Shown here one piece after another: positions 23,823 through 32,829 of a DNA stretch of 64,000 bases (position 1 is the first letter of the stretch; each line of letters opens with the position of its first letter). The DNA is from 3-1-20CM-4-69-9 sp963833655 (lineage in GTDB: Bacteria; Actinomycetota; Thermoleophilia; Gaiellales; Gaiellaceae). The stretch is taken from positions 868,001-932,000 of the forward strand of contig CAWHYL010000004.1 in NCBI GenBank assembly GCA_963833655.1, given 5' to 3'. A program made the position numbers and the translations under genes. Under the pieces are notes generated by a model, which saw nothing but the letters and a program-made list of their open reading frames with translations, did no database searches and was not told the DNA's origin.

Positions 23823-25000
23823 GCGAGCAAGTCCAGCAGCAGCGGCGCCGCCCGATCCACGTCTCCGGCACCGATCGTCACCGCGCGGTCGCCGCGTCGA
23901 GCCCGAGCGGCGAGGAAGCGGGCGCCGTCGTCAGCCCGGGGCGTCCACGCCAGCGGCATGCCCGGCCGCCGCTCGGCGAGCGCGTCGACGACGAGCTTCC
24001 CGGTCACCCCCGCGACCGGCTCCTCGCGCGCCGCGTAGACGTCCGCGACCGCGACGGCGTCGGCCGCGGCGAGCGCGCCGGCCAGCTCCGACGCGAGGTG
24101 GCGCGTGCGCGAGTACAGGTGCGGCTGGAACAGGACGAGCAACCGCCCGCCCGCCCGGGCGGCGGCGAGCGTCGCCGCGACCTCCGCCGGGTGGTGCGCG
24201 TAGTCGTCGAAGACCTCGACGCCGCCCGCCTCGCCGCGCCGCTCGAGGCGCCGCCCGGCGCCGGCGAACTCCGCCAGCACCGGCGCGATGTCGGCGTGCG
24301 AGAGCCCGATGCGCTCGAGCGCGACGAGCGCGCAGGCGGCGTTGCGCCGGTTGTGCTCCCCCGCAACCGCCAGCGGGCCCTCGTAGCGCGGGAGCCGGTC
24401 GCCGCGCACGACGTCCGGAACGTGGACGAGCCACTCGTCGAACAGCGCCTCGACCTCTGCCTTCGACGCGAAGGTCGAATGATGGTCGAGGTCGACGTTC
24501 GTCACGACCGCGACCTCCGGGCGAAGGGCCGCGATCGTCCGATCGGACTCGTCGCCCTCGACGACGAGCCAGCCGCTGCCCGTCCCGGCGTTCCCCCCGA
24601 GCTGCGGGACGTCGGCGCCGATCAGCCACGCCGGGTCGCGGCCGAGGCGACGCAGGCAGAAGGCGATCATCCCGGCAGTCGTCGTCTTCCCGTGCGCGCC
24701 GGCGACGACGACGGCCTGGCGCAGCGAGACGAGCTCCGCGAGCAGCTCCGACCGCGCTCGGCCGGCGACGCGGTCCGCAAATGCGCTCGAGACGAACACG
24801 TCCCAGCCGGTCGGAGGGACGGGCGGCTCGTCCGAGATCGTGACGTCGATCCCGTCGAGGTGGTCGAGGTACGGCGTCCGCACGCGGTCCCAGCCGCGCA
24901 CCTCGGCGCCCCACGCGCGCGCGAGCGCGGCGTAGGCGCTCATGCCCGCGCCGCCGATGCCCGCGAGCCACAGTCGCCGGCCGTCAAGCGGCGAGGGCAA
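23819..25000 (-). CDS. murC: UDP-N-acetylmuramate--L-alanine ligase
   Basis: First Mur ligase, adding L-Ala to UDP-MurNAc. AGIGGAGMSAYA (UDP site), GAHGKTTTAGMIA (P-loop), VEGDESDRT and FDDYAHHPAEV are diagnostic, the last distinguishing MurC from MurD/E/F. At 393 residues it is about 60 shorter than many MurC proteins, with tight loops throughout. The start is a TTG at 25000, inside the end of murG; no better upstream start exists. Confidence 0.95.
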   Translation of the reverse strand: MPSPLDGRRLWLAGIGGAGMSAYAALARAWGAEVRGWDRVRTPYLDHLDGIDVTISDEPPVPPTGWDVFVSSAFADRVAGRARSELLAELVSLRQAVVVAGAHGKTTTAGMIAFCLRRLGRDPAWLIGADVPQLGGNAGTGSGWLVVEGDESDRTIAALRPEVAVVTNVDLDHHSTFASKAEVEALFDEWLVHVPDVVRGDRLPRYEGPLAVAGEHNRRNAACALVALERIGLSHADIAPVLAEFAGAGRRLERRGEAGGVEVFDDYAHHPAEVAATLAAARAGGRLLVLFQPHLYSRTRHLASELAGALAAADAVAVADVYAAREEPVAGVTGKLVVDALAERRPGMPLAWTPRADDGARFLAARARRGDRAVTIGAGDVDRAAPLLLDLLA

Positions 25001-26054
25001 GGAGCTCCTCGGCGATCTCGTCCGCGGCGTTCGGGCGCGCGACGCGCAGCATCGCGTTCGACATCTCCTGCAGCCGGGCGGAATCGGCCAACAAGGAGCG
25101 CACGACGCCGGGCGCGCGACCGGCCTCGGCCTCGTGCACGACGACCGCCGCGCCGGCAGCCTCGAAGTAGCGGGCGTTCTTCGTCTGGTGATCCCCGGTC
25201 GCGAACGATCCCGGAATCAGCACGGCCGGCTTCCCCGCCGCGGCCAGCTCCCAGACGGAGCCGCCCGCACGCGCGAGCACGAGATCGCTCGCACCGAGCG
25301 CCGCGCCGAACTCTTCCGTAAAGGCTTCGAGGCGATAATCCGGTCGGGCCACACGCGGCACGAGCCGGTCGTAGTCGCGCGTCCCGCTCAGGTGCAGGAC
25401 GGCCGGCGGCCCTTGCCGGCCGAACGCGTCGACGGCGAGATCGTTCAGCAGCGCCGCGCCGAGCGAGCCGCCGAAGACGAGCAACACCTGTCCATCGCGC
25501 GGGAGCCCGAACAGCTTCCGCGCCTCTTCCCGCGGGACGGCCCGTGAGCGCGCCGGAATCGGCCGGCCGGTGACGCGGTACTTCGGCGCGTCGCGCCCGT
25601 GGATCGGGAACGACAGGAAGACGCGCTGCGCGAAGGGTGCCGCGAGCCTGTTCGCCAGCCCCAGGTATGCGTCCGCTTCCATCAGCGCCGCCGGGATGCG
25701 CAGGCGCGACGCCGCGTACACCATTGGGCCGCCGACGTAGCCGCCGCCGCCGAGCACGACGTCGGGTTGCCGCGCGCGCAGGATGCGCTTGCAGGCGCGC
25801 GGCGCGGCGCCGGCGAGCAGGAGGGCGCGGGCAAGCGCGAGCGACGGCCGGCGGGGCAAGCCCGAGACGCGGAAGGTATCGAGCTCGTAGCCCGCTTCAG
25901 GGACGAGCTGCGCCTCGATGCGATCCGGCGACCCGGCGAACGTCACGTGGACGCCGCGCCGCTGCAGCGCCTCCGCGACCGCGAGCGACGGCGCGACGTG
26001 TCCCGCCGTTCCCCCGGCCGCGATCAGGCACCGCAGCTGCCGCTCGTGCACCAC
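24984..26054 (-). CDS. murG: UDP-GlcNAc:undecaprenyl-PP-MurNAc-pentapeptide transferase
   Basis: GT28 glycosyltransferase that makes lipid II on the inner membrane face. LIAAGGTAGHVAPSLAVAEAL is the N-terminal GGTxGH loop; FGGSLGA, ARAGGSVWELAA and PGSFATGDHQTKNA are the donor-site blocks. Candidate starts are GTG codons at 26078, 26054 and 26051; 26054 is a compromise. All of them lie inside ftsW, which is open in another frame to 25897, so the overlap between ftsW and murG is unusually long (about 150-180 bases). Confidence 0.95.
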   Translation of the reverse strand: MVHERQLRCLIAAGGTAGHVAPSLAVAEALQRRGVHVTFAGSPDRIEAQLVPEAGYELDTFRVSGLPRRPSLALARALLLAGAAPRACKRILRARQPDVVLGGGGYVGGPMVYAASRLRIPAALMEADAYLGLANRLAAPFAQRVFLSFPIHGRDAPKYRVTGRPIPARSRAVPREEARKLFGLPRDGQVLLVFGGSLGAALLNDLAVDAFGRQGPPAVLHLSGTRDYDRLVPRVARPDYRLEAFTEEFGAALGASDLVLARAGGSVWELAAAGKPAVLIPGSFATGDHQTKNARYFEAAGAAVVVHEAEAGRAPGVVRSLLADSARLQEMSNAMLRVARPNAADEIAEELLALAA

Positions 26055-27129
26055 TTCCGGCGATGTTAAGGAGGACACCGACGGCGAGCAGCGTGACGAC
26101 GAGGCTGGAGCCGCCGTACGAGATCAACGGCAGCGGGATTCCGGTGAGCGGCGCAAGGCCGAGGACGGCCGCAAGGTTGATCACGGCCTGGCCGCTCACG
26201 AGCGCAACGACGCCGACGGCGAGGCGCTTCCCGAACGGGTCCTTGCAGTTGAGCGCGACGCGCAGGCCGGCCCACGCGAAGACGACGAAGGCGGCCAGCA
26301 CCGCGGCGACGCCCACCAGTCCGAGCTCCTCGCCGATGACGCCGAGAATCATGTCCGTGTGGGCCTCCGGGAGGTAGTTGATCTTGGCCACCCCATGGCC
26401 GAGGCCGACGCCGAACGCCCCGCCCGAGCCGAGCGAGATCAGCGCTTGCACCGTCTGGAAGCCGGCGCCCTGCGGATCCTTCCACGGGTCGATGAAGCTG
26501 AAGATGCGCGCGCGGCGGTACGGCTCGAACCAGATTGCCAGCAGCCCGAGCGACACCGCGATGCCGCTGGCCCACGCGAGCGTCGTGCCGGGGGTGCCCG
26601 ACGCCACGAGCACGGCGACGACGACGAGCACCAGCGCGATCGCCGTTCCGAGATCGGGCTCCGCGAGAATGAGCAGGCAGAAGAGGCCGAGCAGCAGTCC
26701 GATCGGACGCAACAGCTCGCGCAACGTGCGCGGCGCAGGTCGGCGCGAGAGGTATGCCGCGGCCCACACGGCCACGGCGAGCTTGGCCAGCTCGGACGGC
26801 TGGAACGTCGCCGGCCCGAGCTCGATCCAGCGTCGCGCCCCGTTGATGCGCGCGCCGATCGCGAGCACCGCGAGGCAACCGGCGAGCGCGGTCAACACGA
26901 GCGCCGGCGCGAACAGGCGCAGCCGGCGGTAGTCGAAGCGCGAGGCGGCGATCATGAGGATGACCCCGAAGAGCGCGTAGCCGCCCTGCTTCTTCAGGTA
27001 CGACATCGGATCGGTCTGCGCGAGCGCCGCGGGTGCCGACGTGGCGCTGTACACCATCACGAGGCCGAACGCGACGAGCCCGAGCGTGACGAGCACGAGC
27101 ACGTGCGACTCGAGCTGCCCCTTCTTCAC
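25897..27129 (-). CDS. ftsW: lipid II polymerase / division protein FtsW
   Basis: SEDS-family membrane protein, 410 residues, with about ten helices. FQPSELAKLA, the Trp-Lys-Asp-Pro loop (FIDPWKDPQGAGFQ), INYLPEAHTDMILGVIGEELGL and PLPLISYGGSSL are standard FtsW/RodA/SpoVE signatures. Position in the dcw cluster favours FtsW over RodA. The family-like part ends at LLAVGVLLNIAG; the remaining 55 or so residues are Arg/Gly/Ala-rich and are encoded over the start of murG in another frame, so they may not be functional. GTG start overlaps the murD stop. Confidence 0.93.
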   Translation of the reverse strand: MKKGQLESHVLVLVTLGLVAFGLVMVYSATSAPAALAQTDPMSYLKKQGGYALFGVILMIAASRFDYRRLRLFAPALVLTALAGCLAVLAIGARINGARRWIELGPATFQPSELAKLAVAVWAAAYLSRRPAPRTLRELLRPIGLLLGLFCLLILAEPDLGTAIALVLVVVAVLVASGTPGTTLAWASGIAVSLGLLAIWFEPYRRARIFSFIDPWKDPQGAGFQTVQALISLGSGGAFGVGLGHGVAKINYLPEAHTDMILGVIGEELGLVGVAAVLAAFVVFAWAGLRVALNCKDPFGKRLAVGVVALVSGQAVINLAAVLGLAPLTGIPLPLISYGGSSLVVTLLAVGVLLNIAGSGARAAAAVPDRGRGNGGTRRAVARGRGGAAAARRPRDVRRVAGSHRGAARP

Positions 27130-28379
27130 CAGAGGTCCTCGACGAGGCTGCGGAACGTGTCCCCGCGCTCCTCGTAATCGTGGAACTGGTCGTAGCTCGC
27201 GCAGGCAGGCGAGAGCAGCACGACGTCGCCGGGCTCCGCGTCACCTGCGGCGATGCCGACAGCGGTCGCCAGGTCGCCCGAGCGCCGGTAGAGGCGACCG
27301 GCGCGGCCGAGCGCCGCGGCGAGCTGGTCGCTCGCCTCGCCGATCAGGTCAATCGAGCGCACGCTCGGCGGCAGCGACTCCGCGAGCTCGTCGAACGACT
27401 CGCCCTTCAGCGAGCCGCCGAGGATCAGCCGCAGGGGCTGCCCGGCGTACGCCTCGATGCCGCGTCGCGCGGCGGCGGTGTTCGTCGCCTTCGAGTCGTT
27501 GACGTAGCGCACGCCGTCGATCTCCGCGACGAGCTCGAGCCGGTGCTCGACGCCGCGGAAGGTGCGCAACGCCTCGGCGATCGCACCGTCTGGGATGCCT
27601 GCCGCGCGCGCGGCCGCGGTCGCCGCCGCCGCGTTTTCCCGGTTGTGCAGCCCGGGGATGAGCGGCTCGGCCGGGAGCTCGTCGCCGGGGTCGAACTCGA
27701 CGTGCCTGGCACCGCCCGGGGTCGTGCCGAAGCCGCTCGGAGTGACGGCGACGTCCGCCTCCGTCTGGTTCTCGAACATGCGCAGCTTCGCGACCCGGTA
27801 CGCGTCGAACGTTCCGTGCCGGTCGAGGTGGTCGGGCTCGAGGTTGAGCAGCACGGCGACTCGAGGCCGGAACCGGTGGACGTCCTCGAGCTGGAAGCTG
27901 GACAGCTCGCAGACGATCCAGGCGTCGTCGCCGATCGCGCCGTCGAGCGCCGTCACGGGACGGCCGACGTTGCCCGCGACCGCAACCGGCCGCCTGGCGG
28001 CGCGGAAGATGGCGCCGAGGAGCTCGCTCGTGGTCGTCTTCCCGTTCGTCCCGGTGACGCCCAGGAACGGGTTGCGCAGGAGGCGGAAGCCGAGCTCGAC
28101 CTCGCTCCAGATCTGGATGCCGCGCTCATGGGCGGCTGCGGGCAGCGACGACTCGCCCGGCACGCCGGGGCTCTTGACGAGCAAGTCGACTCCGTCGAGC
28201 AACCGATCCTCCTCCGTCCCCAGGTGGACTTCGACGCCCGCGTCGACAAGCCTCCCGGCATCGACAGTCTCCGAGCGGTCGACCGCGATCGTGGGCACCC
28301 CGTGGCGCGCGAGTGCCAGGCACGCGGCCTGTCCCGAACGGGCGAGACCGACGACGAGGGCGCGCCGCGGCAGCCTCAT
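27126..28379 (-). CDS. murD: UDP-N-acetylmuramoylalanine--D-glutamate ligase
   Basis: Adds D-Glu to UDP-MurNAc-L-Ala; 417 residues. VVGLARSGQAA (UDP site), KSPGVP, GVTGTNGKTTTSELLG (P-loop), ELSSFQLEDV, NLEPDHLDRHGT and YVNDSKATN (lysine of the C-domain) follow the family order. ATG start at 28379 overlaps the stop of the upstream methyltransferase (ATGA). Two copies of the GTGCCTGGCAC palindrome are embedded in this gene, near residues 19-22 and 223-226. Confidence 0.96.
   Translation of the reverse strand: MRLPRRALVVGLARSGQAACLALARHGVPTIAVDRSETVDAGRLVDAGVEVHLGTEEDRLLDGVDLLVKSPGVPGESSLPAAAHERGIQIWSEVELGFRLLRNPFLGVTGTNGKTTTSELLGAIFRAARRPVAVAGNVGRPVTALDGAIGDDAWIVCELSSFQLEDVHRFRPRVAVLLNLEPDHLDRHGTFDAYRVAKLRMFENQTEADVAVTPSGFGTTPGGARHVEFDPGDELPAEPLIPGLHNRENAAAATAAARAAGIPDGAIAEALRTFRGVEHRLELVAEIDGVRYVNDSKATNTAAARRGIEAYAGQPLRLILGGSLKGESFDELAESLPPSVRSIDLIGEASDQLAAALGRAGRLYRRSGDLATAVGIAAGDAEPGDVVLLSPACASYDQFHDYEERGDTFRSLVEDLW
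27702..27712 (+). repeat. REP-like palindrome, in murD
   Basis: GTGCCTGGCAC, exact copy. Read by murD on the other strand in codon phase 2 (Ala-Arg-His). Flank on the 5' side is CTCGAC, so the YGTCWC flank seen in six copies is absent. Confidence 0.6.
28313..28323 (-). repeat. REP-like palindrome, in murD N-terminus
   Basis: GTGCCAGGCAC on the plus strand. murD reads it in codon phase 3 (Cys-Leu-Ala, residues 20-22). The 5' flank is not conserved. Confidence 0.6.
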
Positions 28380-29206
28380 GGCTTCACGGCCGTGACGAAG
28401 GCGTGGGTCCCGCGCCAGGGGATGGTTCGGCCGGCGAGGAACTCGACCAGCCGCTCGACCTCCGCCGGAGCGAACGCGGCGCGCCAGCGCTCGAGCACCG
28501 TGGGCCGGCCCGGGGCGCCGACCTGGTTCAGGTAGCGCTCGGCGGGCAACTCGTGCTCGTCGCTTCCCAAGTCGACGGCGACATCGAACCCGGCGGCGGC
28601 GAAGAACCGCTCGAGGTCGAACTCGTCGAAGTCGAGCATCGGATCGTCGGAGCTCGCATAGAACTCGTCGTTCAACGCGCGCAGACGCTCCCCTAGCTCG
28701 CCCAGCGGCGTGAAGTCGATTGCGTCCGTGAGTCTCAGGTTGCGGCTGTTGATCGGCTCGAACAGCGAGACGCGTCCGCCACTCCGCAGCACCCGTGCGA
28801 ACTCGCGCGCCGCTTCGGCCTTCTCGCGGACGTAGATGAGCACCGAACGCGTCACGATGATGTCGATGCTCGCGTCCGGTAGCGGCAGCACGTCGGCGCT
28901 CGCGACGAGGTAGGAGATGTTCGGTGCGCTCGCGTGCACGCGCAGCTCCTCGAGCGCGTCGACGGAGATGTCGAAGGCGAGCACGTCGCCGTCGGGCCCG
29001 ACACGCTCGACCGCGCCGAGCGTCAGCAGCCCTGTCCCGGCGCCGACGTCGGCGAGCGCGTCACCCCGGGAGATTGCCGCGCCGTCCAGCACGCGGTCGC
29101 GGCGTCTGCCGAGCTGCTCGAGTGCCGCCGCGACGTCCTGCTCCGGCCAGCCGGCGAAGCGAGTGCGGACGAGCCACTCCGCCCACTGGTCGAGCTCACC
29201 GCTCAG
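28376..29206 (-). CDS. class I SAM-dependent methyltransferase inside the dcw cluster
   Basis: A 276-residue methyltransferase between mraY and murD. ADVGAGTGLLTLGAVERV is motif I, LAFDISVDALEEL motif II, ASADVLPLPDASIDIIVTRSVLIYV motifs III-IV and LRSGGRVSLFEP motif V. The N-terminal segment (WAEWLVRTRFAGWPEQDV) looks conserved, yet it has no ATG or GTG: the only start before it is a CTG at 29206 overlapping the mraY stop (CTGA). A GTG inside motif-preceding sequence (DRVLDGA) would cut off this segment. Substrate unknown; the setting suggests a wall precursor, lipid carrier or tRNA, but nothing proves this. Confidence 0.8.
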   Translation of the reverse strand: MSGELDQWAEWLVRTRFAGWPEQDVAAALEQLGRRRDRVLDGAAISRGDALADVGAGTGLLTLGAVERVGPDGDVLAFDISVDALEELRVHASAPNISYLVASADVLPLPDASIDIIVTRSVLIYVREKAEAAREFARVLRSGGRVSLFEPINSRNLRLTDAIDFTPLGELGERLRALNDEFYASSDDPMLDFDEFDLERFFAAAGFDVAVDLGSDEHELPAERYLNQVGAPGRPTVLERWRAAFAPAEVERLVEFLAGRTIPWRGTHAFVTAVKP

Positions 29207-30213
29207 TGCCGGAAGAACGTGAAGTCGCGGTAGAAGAGCGCGAAGCCGACGGCGCAGAGGATCGCCGTGATGATCCAGAAGCGGACCATGATCTTCGTCT
29301 CCGACCACGCCTTCATCTCGAAGTGGTGATGGATCGGTGCCATCAGGAACACGCGCCGGTGGAAGTACTTGAACGAGATCACCTGGATGATGACCGACAG
29401 TGCCTCGATCAGGAAGATGCCGCCGATCAAGAGCAGCAGCGAGATCGTCTTCGTGAAGATCGCCATCGCGGCGAGCGCGCCGCCGATCGCGAACGAGCCC
29501 GTATCGCCCATGATCACCTCGGCGGGAAACGCGTTGTACCAGAGGAAACCGATCACGGCCCCGATCAGCGCCGCGCCGACGATGGCGAGGTCGAGGCGGC
29601 TGTCGAAGCGGTGGTTCGGATTTCCGGAGCGGATGTACGTCACGACCGAGATCGCGGTGAACGTGATCAGCGCGATGATCCCCGTCCCCGCGGCCATGCC
29701 GTCGATCCCGTCCGTCAGGTTGACGCCGTTGACGGTTCCGGCGATCACAAGGAAGAGCAGGATGTACCAGCCGTACGACAGCTCGACGTTCCAGTGCACG
29801 ACCGGGATGAAGACGCTCGTCGGCAGGTGCTGGTGCTGCGCCGCGAAGCCGACCCCCACCGTGATCAGTGCGAGCAGGAGCAGCTTCCAACGCCCGCGCA
29901 ATCCGAGCGAACGCCGGTGCCTCAACTTGATGAAGTCGTCGAGGAAGCCGATCGCGCCGCAGGCGAGCGTCACGAACAGCACGGTCAGCGCGGGCACCTT
30001 GTACTTCGAGACCGCGAGGAACGCGACCGTCGCGACGACGAGGATCAGCAGCCCGCCCATCGTCGGCGTTCCCTGCTTGAGCTGGTGCGCCTCCGGCCCC
30101 TCCTCGCGGATGTGCTGCCCGAACTCGTTCCGGCGCAGGAACTCGATGAACTTCGGACCGATGACGATCGAGAGGATCATCGCGATCACTCCAGCGGCGA
30201 GAACGCGGATCAC
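29203..30213 (-). CDS. mraY: phospho-N-acetylmuramoyl-pentapeptide transferase
   Basis: Transfers phospho-MurNAc-pentapeptide to undecaprenyl phosphate (lipid I). 336 residues with ten helices. GTPTMGGLLIL, FLDDFIKL (catalytic Asp pair), NLTDGIDGMAAG, GDTGSFAIGG and MAPIHHHFE are hallmark blocks. The GTG at 30213 overlaps the murF stop (GTGA); the frame upstream of it is murF in another phase. Confidence 0.97.
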   Translation of the reverse strand: MIRVLAAGVIAMILSIVIGPKFIEFLRRNEFGQHIREEGPEAHQLKQGTPTMGGLLILVVATVAFLAVSKYKVPALTVLFVTLACGAIGFLDDFIKLRHRRSLGLRGRWKLLLLALITVGVGFAAQHQHLPTSVFIPVVHWNVELSYGWYILLFLVIAGTVNGVNLTDGIDGMAAGTGIIALITFTAISVVTYIRSGNPNHRFDSRLDLAIVGAALIGAVIGFLWYNAFPAEVIMGDTGSFAIGGALAAMAIFTKTISLLLLIGGIFLIEALSVIIQVISFKYFHRRVFLMAPIHHHFEMKAWSETKIMVRFWIITAILCAVGFALFYRDFTFFRH

Positions 30214-31433
30214 GCGGTCGTCAGCTCTGTCAGGGTCGCTGCCACTGCCTCGAGGCCGATCGCGCGCGAGGCCTTGACGAGTACGGCGTCGCCGGGGCGG
30301 ACGACCTCCGGCAGCTCCCGGAGCGCCTCGTGCACGTTCGGGACCCACCGCCCTGCGACGCCGCCGTCGAGGTAGCCGCGGGCGAGCACGCCGACCGCAA
30401 GCAGCTCGTCCACTCCGAGTGCCGCAGCCGCCTCCCCCACCTCACGGTGGTACTCAGGCGCAGTCCGGCCGAGCTCAGCCATGTCGCCGAGAATCGCGAC
30501 GCGGCGCCGGGCGCCGGCCCGTTCCGCGAGGTACGCGAGCGCAGCGCGCATCGAGACAGGGTTCGCGTTGTACGCGTCGTTGATCAAGAGGCCGCCGCCC
30601 GGCAGCTCGTCCTCGTCGCCGCGCCAGCGCGAGAAGTCGACGTCGACCCGCAACGGCCGCGGGAGGCCGAGCGCCGCGAGCGCCGCCAGCGCGCTCGCAG
30701 CGTTCTGCGCCTGGTGGCGTGCGTTGAAGTTGAAGCTGACACCTGCGACCTCGGTGCGGCCGTCGATTGCGGTCGCGTGTGGCTCGCCGACGCGCACGAC
30801 GTCGATGTCGGCGCGAGCAACGGGAAAGTCGGCAGGCACGACCGCGGTGCCGCCGGGCGGCAGCGCCGCAACGAGCTCGCCCTTGGCCCGCCTGACACCG
30901 TCGAGCGAATCGACGAGCTCGAGATGCACGGGCCCGATGTTGGTGATGACCCCGATCTCGGGGCGCGCGATGTCGCACAACGCGGCGATTTGCCCGAACC
31001 CGCGCATCGCGAGCTCGAGGATGCACACCTCGGTGTCGGGCTCGAGCCGGCACAGCGTCAGCGGGACGCCGATCTCGTTGTTGTAGCTCGCCTCCGCAGC
31101 GATCGTGCGCGCCGACGGCATGCACAAGGCCGCCAGGATGTCCTTCGTCGAGGTCTTCCCCATCGAGCCGGTGATGCCGACGATGCGTGCGGTGCTGCGG
31201 TCGCGCACGGTACGGCCGAGCTCGGCGAGCGCCGTGAACGCATCGTCCGGGACGAGCGTCGCAGCCGCGCCGCGGTCCCGCGCGTCGGCGAGAAACTCCT
31301 CGCCGCGACCGACGGCCACGAAGAGGTCTCCCTTCGCGATCCGACGGGAGTCGACCTGCACGCCGGTGAACTTGCCCGCGGTCGTCTCGACGCGGCCGAG
31401 GCCGTCGAGGACGGCTGTCTCGAGCGGGATCAC
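30210..31433 (-). CDS. murF: UDP-MurNAc-tripeptide--D-Ala-D-Ala ligase
   Basis: Final cytoplasmic Mur ligase, 407 residues. VDSRRIAKGDLFVA, GITGSMGKTSTKDIL (P-loop), NNEIGVPLTL, TNIGPVHLE and NDAYNANPVSMRAAL are family landmarks. GTG start at 31433 overlaps the murE stop (GTGA). Confidence 0.96.
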   Translation of the reverse strand: MIPLETAVLDGLGRVETTAGKFTGVQVDSRRIAKGDLFVAVGRGEEFLADARDRGAAATLVPDDAFTALAELGRTVRDRSTARIVGITGSMGKTSTKDILAALCMPSARTIAAEASYNNEIGVPLTLCRLEPDTEVCILELAMRGFGQIAALCDIARPEIGVITNIGPVHLELVDSLDGVRRAKGELVAALPPGGTAVVPADFPVARADIDVVRVGEPHATAIDGRTEVAGVSFNFNARHQAQNAASALAALAALGLPRPLRVDVDFSRWRGDEDELPGGGLLINDAYNANPVSMRAALAYLAERAGARRRVAILGDMAELGRTAPEYHREVGEAAAALGVDELLAVGVLARGYLDGGVAGRWVPNVHEALRELPEVVRPGDAVLVKASRAIGLEAVAATLTELTTA

Positions 31434-32791
31434 GCAGGCGCCTTCAACCGGCGCAACGCGTCGCGCGCGACGTCGCGGTCGTCGAACGGAAGTTTTCTGC
31501 CTGCGATCTCCTGGCCCTGCTCGTGGCCCTTTCCCGCGATCAGGACGACGTCGCCCTCCGTCGCTTGCTCGAGCGCTCCCTCGATTGCACGGCGCCGGTC
31601 GAGCTCGACGTCGAGGTCGAGAGCGCCGACGACCTCGGCGGCGATCGCCGAGGGATCCTCGCTCCGCGGGTTGTCGGAGGTCACCAGCGCGACGTCGGCG
31701 AGAGCGGCGACGACCTGCCCCATCAGCGGCCGCTTGTCGCGGTCGCGGTCGCCGCCGGCGCCGAAGACGCAGATGACGCGTCCGCGCGCGAGCTCGCGTG
31801 CGGACTCGAGCGCCGCCTGCAGCGCTCCCGGCGTGTGGGCGTAGTCCACGAGGACGATGAAGGGTTGTCCTTCGTCGACGGCGTCGAAGCGGCCGGGAAC
31901 CCGCTCGACGGACTCGAGGCCGCGCTTGATCGCCGATTCGTCGATGCCGATCGCGCGCGCGGCGGCCGCTGCCGCGAGCGCGTTCTCGGCGTTGAAGCGG
32001 CCACGCAGCCTCAACGCGACGCCCGGGAGCTCGTCGCCGGGCCGGAAGGTGACGGCGTCGGGCATCGCCTCCGCGAGCCGCGCGCCGTAAGGATCACCGG
32101 CGTTGACGACGGCGCGGGCCGCTTGCGCGAAGAGGCGCCGCTTTGCCTCGAAGTACTCGTCCATCGTGCCGTGGAAGTCGAGGTGATCCTGCGTGAGGTT
32201 GGTGAAGACGAGCACCGCGAACCGTGTGCCATCGAGCCGTCCCTTGACGGATGCCATCGACGTGGCCTCCATGACGCAGGTGCGGTCGCCGGCGTCGAGT
32301 ATCTCGCGGAAGAGGCGCTGGAGGTCGATCGACTCCGGCGTGTTCAGCCCGACGGGCCGTGAGCGACCGCCGACACGCCGCTCGACGTTCGTCAGCAGGC
32401 CCGGGCGCTGCCCGGCCGCTTCGAGGATCGACGAGAGCAGGTAGGCGGTCGTCGTCTTGCCGTTCGTCCCGGTTACGCCGAGGACGCGGAGCTCGGCCGT
32501 CGGGTCGCCGAAGAACGCGACCGCCGCGCGCGGCATCGCTGCGCGGACGCTCTGGACGACGACCTGCGGGACCTCGAGATCGAGGCGACGCTCGACGACG
32601 AGCGCCGCCGCCCCTGCCGCGACTGCCTCGCCTGCCAGCCCGTGCCCGTCAACCCTGGCACCGGGGATGCAGAAGAAGAGAGAGCCGCGCGGCACCTCCC
32701 GCGCGTCGTAGGCCAGCTCGCGGATCTCGACGGCAGCGCCGCCAACGACGTCGGTCGGAGCGAGCGCAGCGATGAGCCGCTCCAGCTGCAT
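31430..32791 (-). CDS. murE: UDP-MurNAc-L-Ala-D-Glu--meso-DAP ligase
   Basis: Adds the third peptide residue; about 453 residues from the ATG at 32791 (a TTG at 32803 is an alternative). DAREVPRGSLFFC, GVTGTNGKTTTAYLL (P-loop), TNLTQDHLDFHGT, VDYAHTPGAL and TSDNPRSEDP are visible. The DNPR sequence is the determinant associated with meso-diaminopimelate rather than lysine, so an mDAP peptidoglycan is predicted. The start is preceded by the repeat element copy B rather than being overlapped by ftsI, which breaks the otherwise tight gene spacing. Confidence 0.95.
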   Translation of the reverse strand: MQLERLIAALAPTDVVGGAAVEIRELAYDAREVPRGSLFFCIPGARVDGHGLAGEAVAAGAAALVVERRLDLEVPQVVVQSVRAAMPRAAVAFFGDPTAELRVLGVTGTNGKTTTAYLLSSILEAAGQRPGLLTNVERRVGGRSRPVGLNTPESIDLQRLFREILDAGDRTCVMEATSMASVKGRLDGTRFAVLVFTNLTQDHLDFHGTMDEYFEAKRRLFAQAARAVVNAGDPYGARLAEAMPDAVTFRPGDELPGVALRLRGRFNAENALAAAAAARAIGIDESAIKRGLESVERVPGRFDAVDEGQPFIVLVDYAHTPGALQAALESARELARGRVICVFGAGGDRDRDKRPLMGQVVAALADVALVTSDNPRSEDPSAIAAEVVGALDLDVELDRRRAIEGALEQATEGDVVLIAGKGHEQGQEIAGRKLPFDDRDVARDALRRLKAPA

Positions 32792-32829
32792 CTCGGCGTC
32801 CAAGTCTAGTGACGGCTCCCGCGGGTGTT

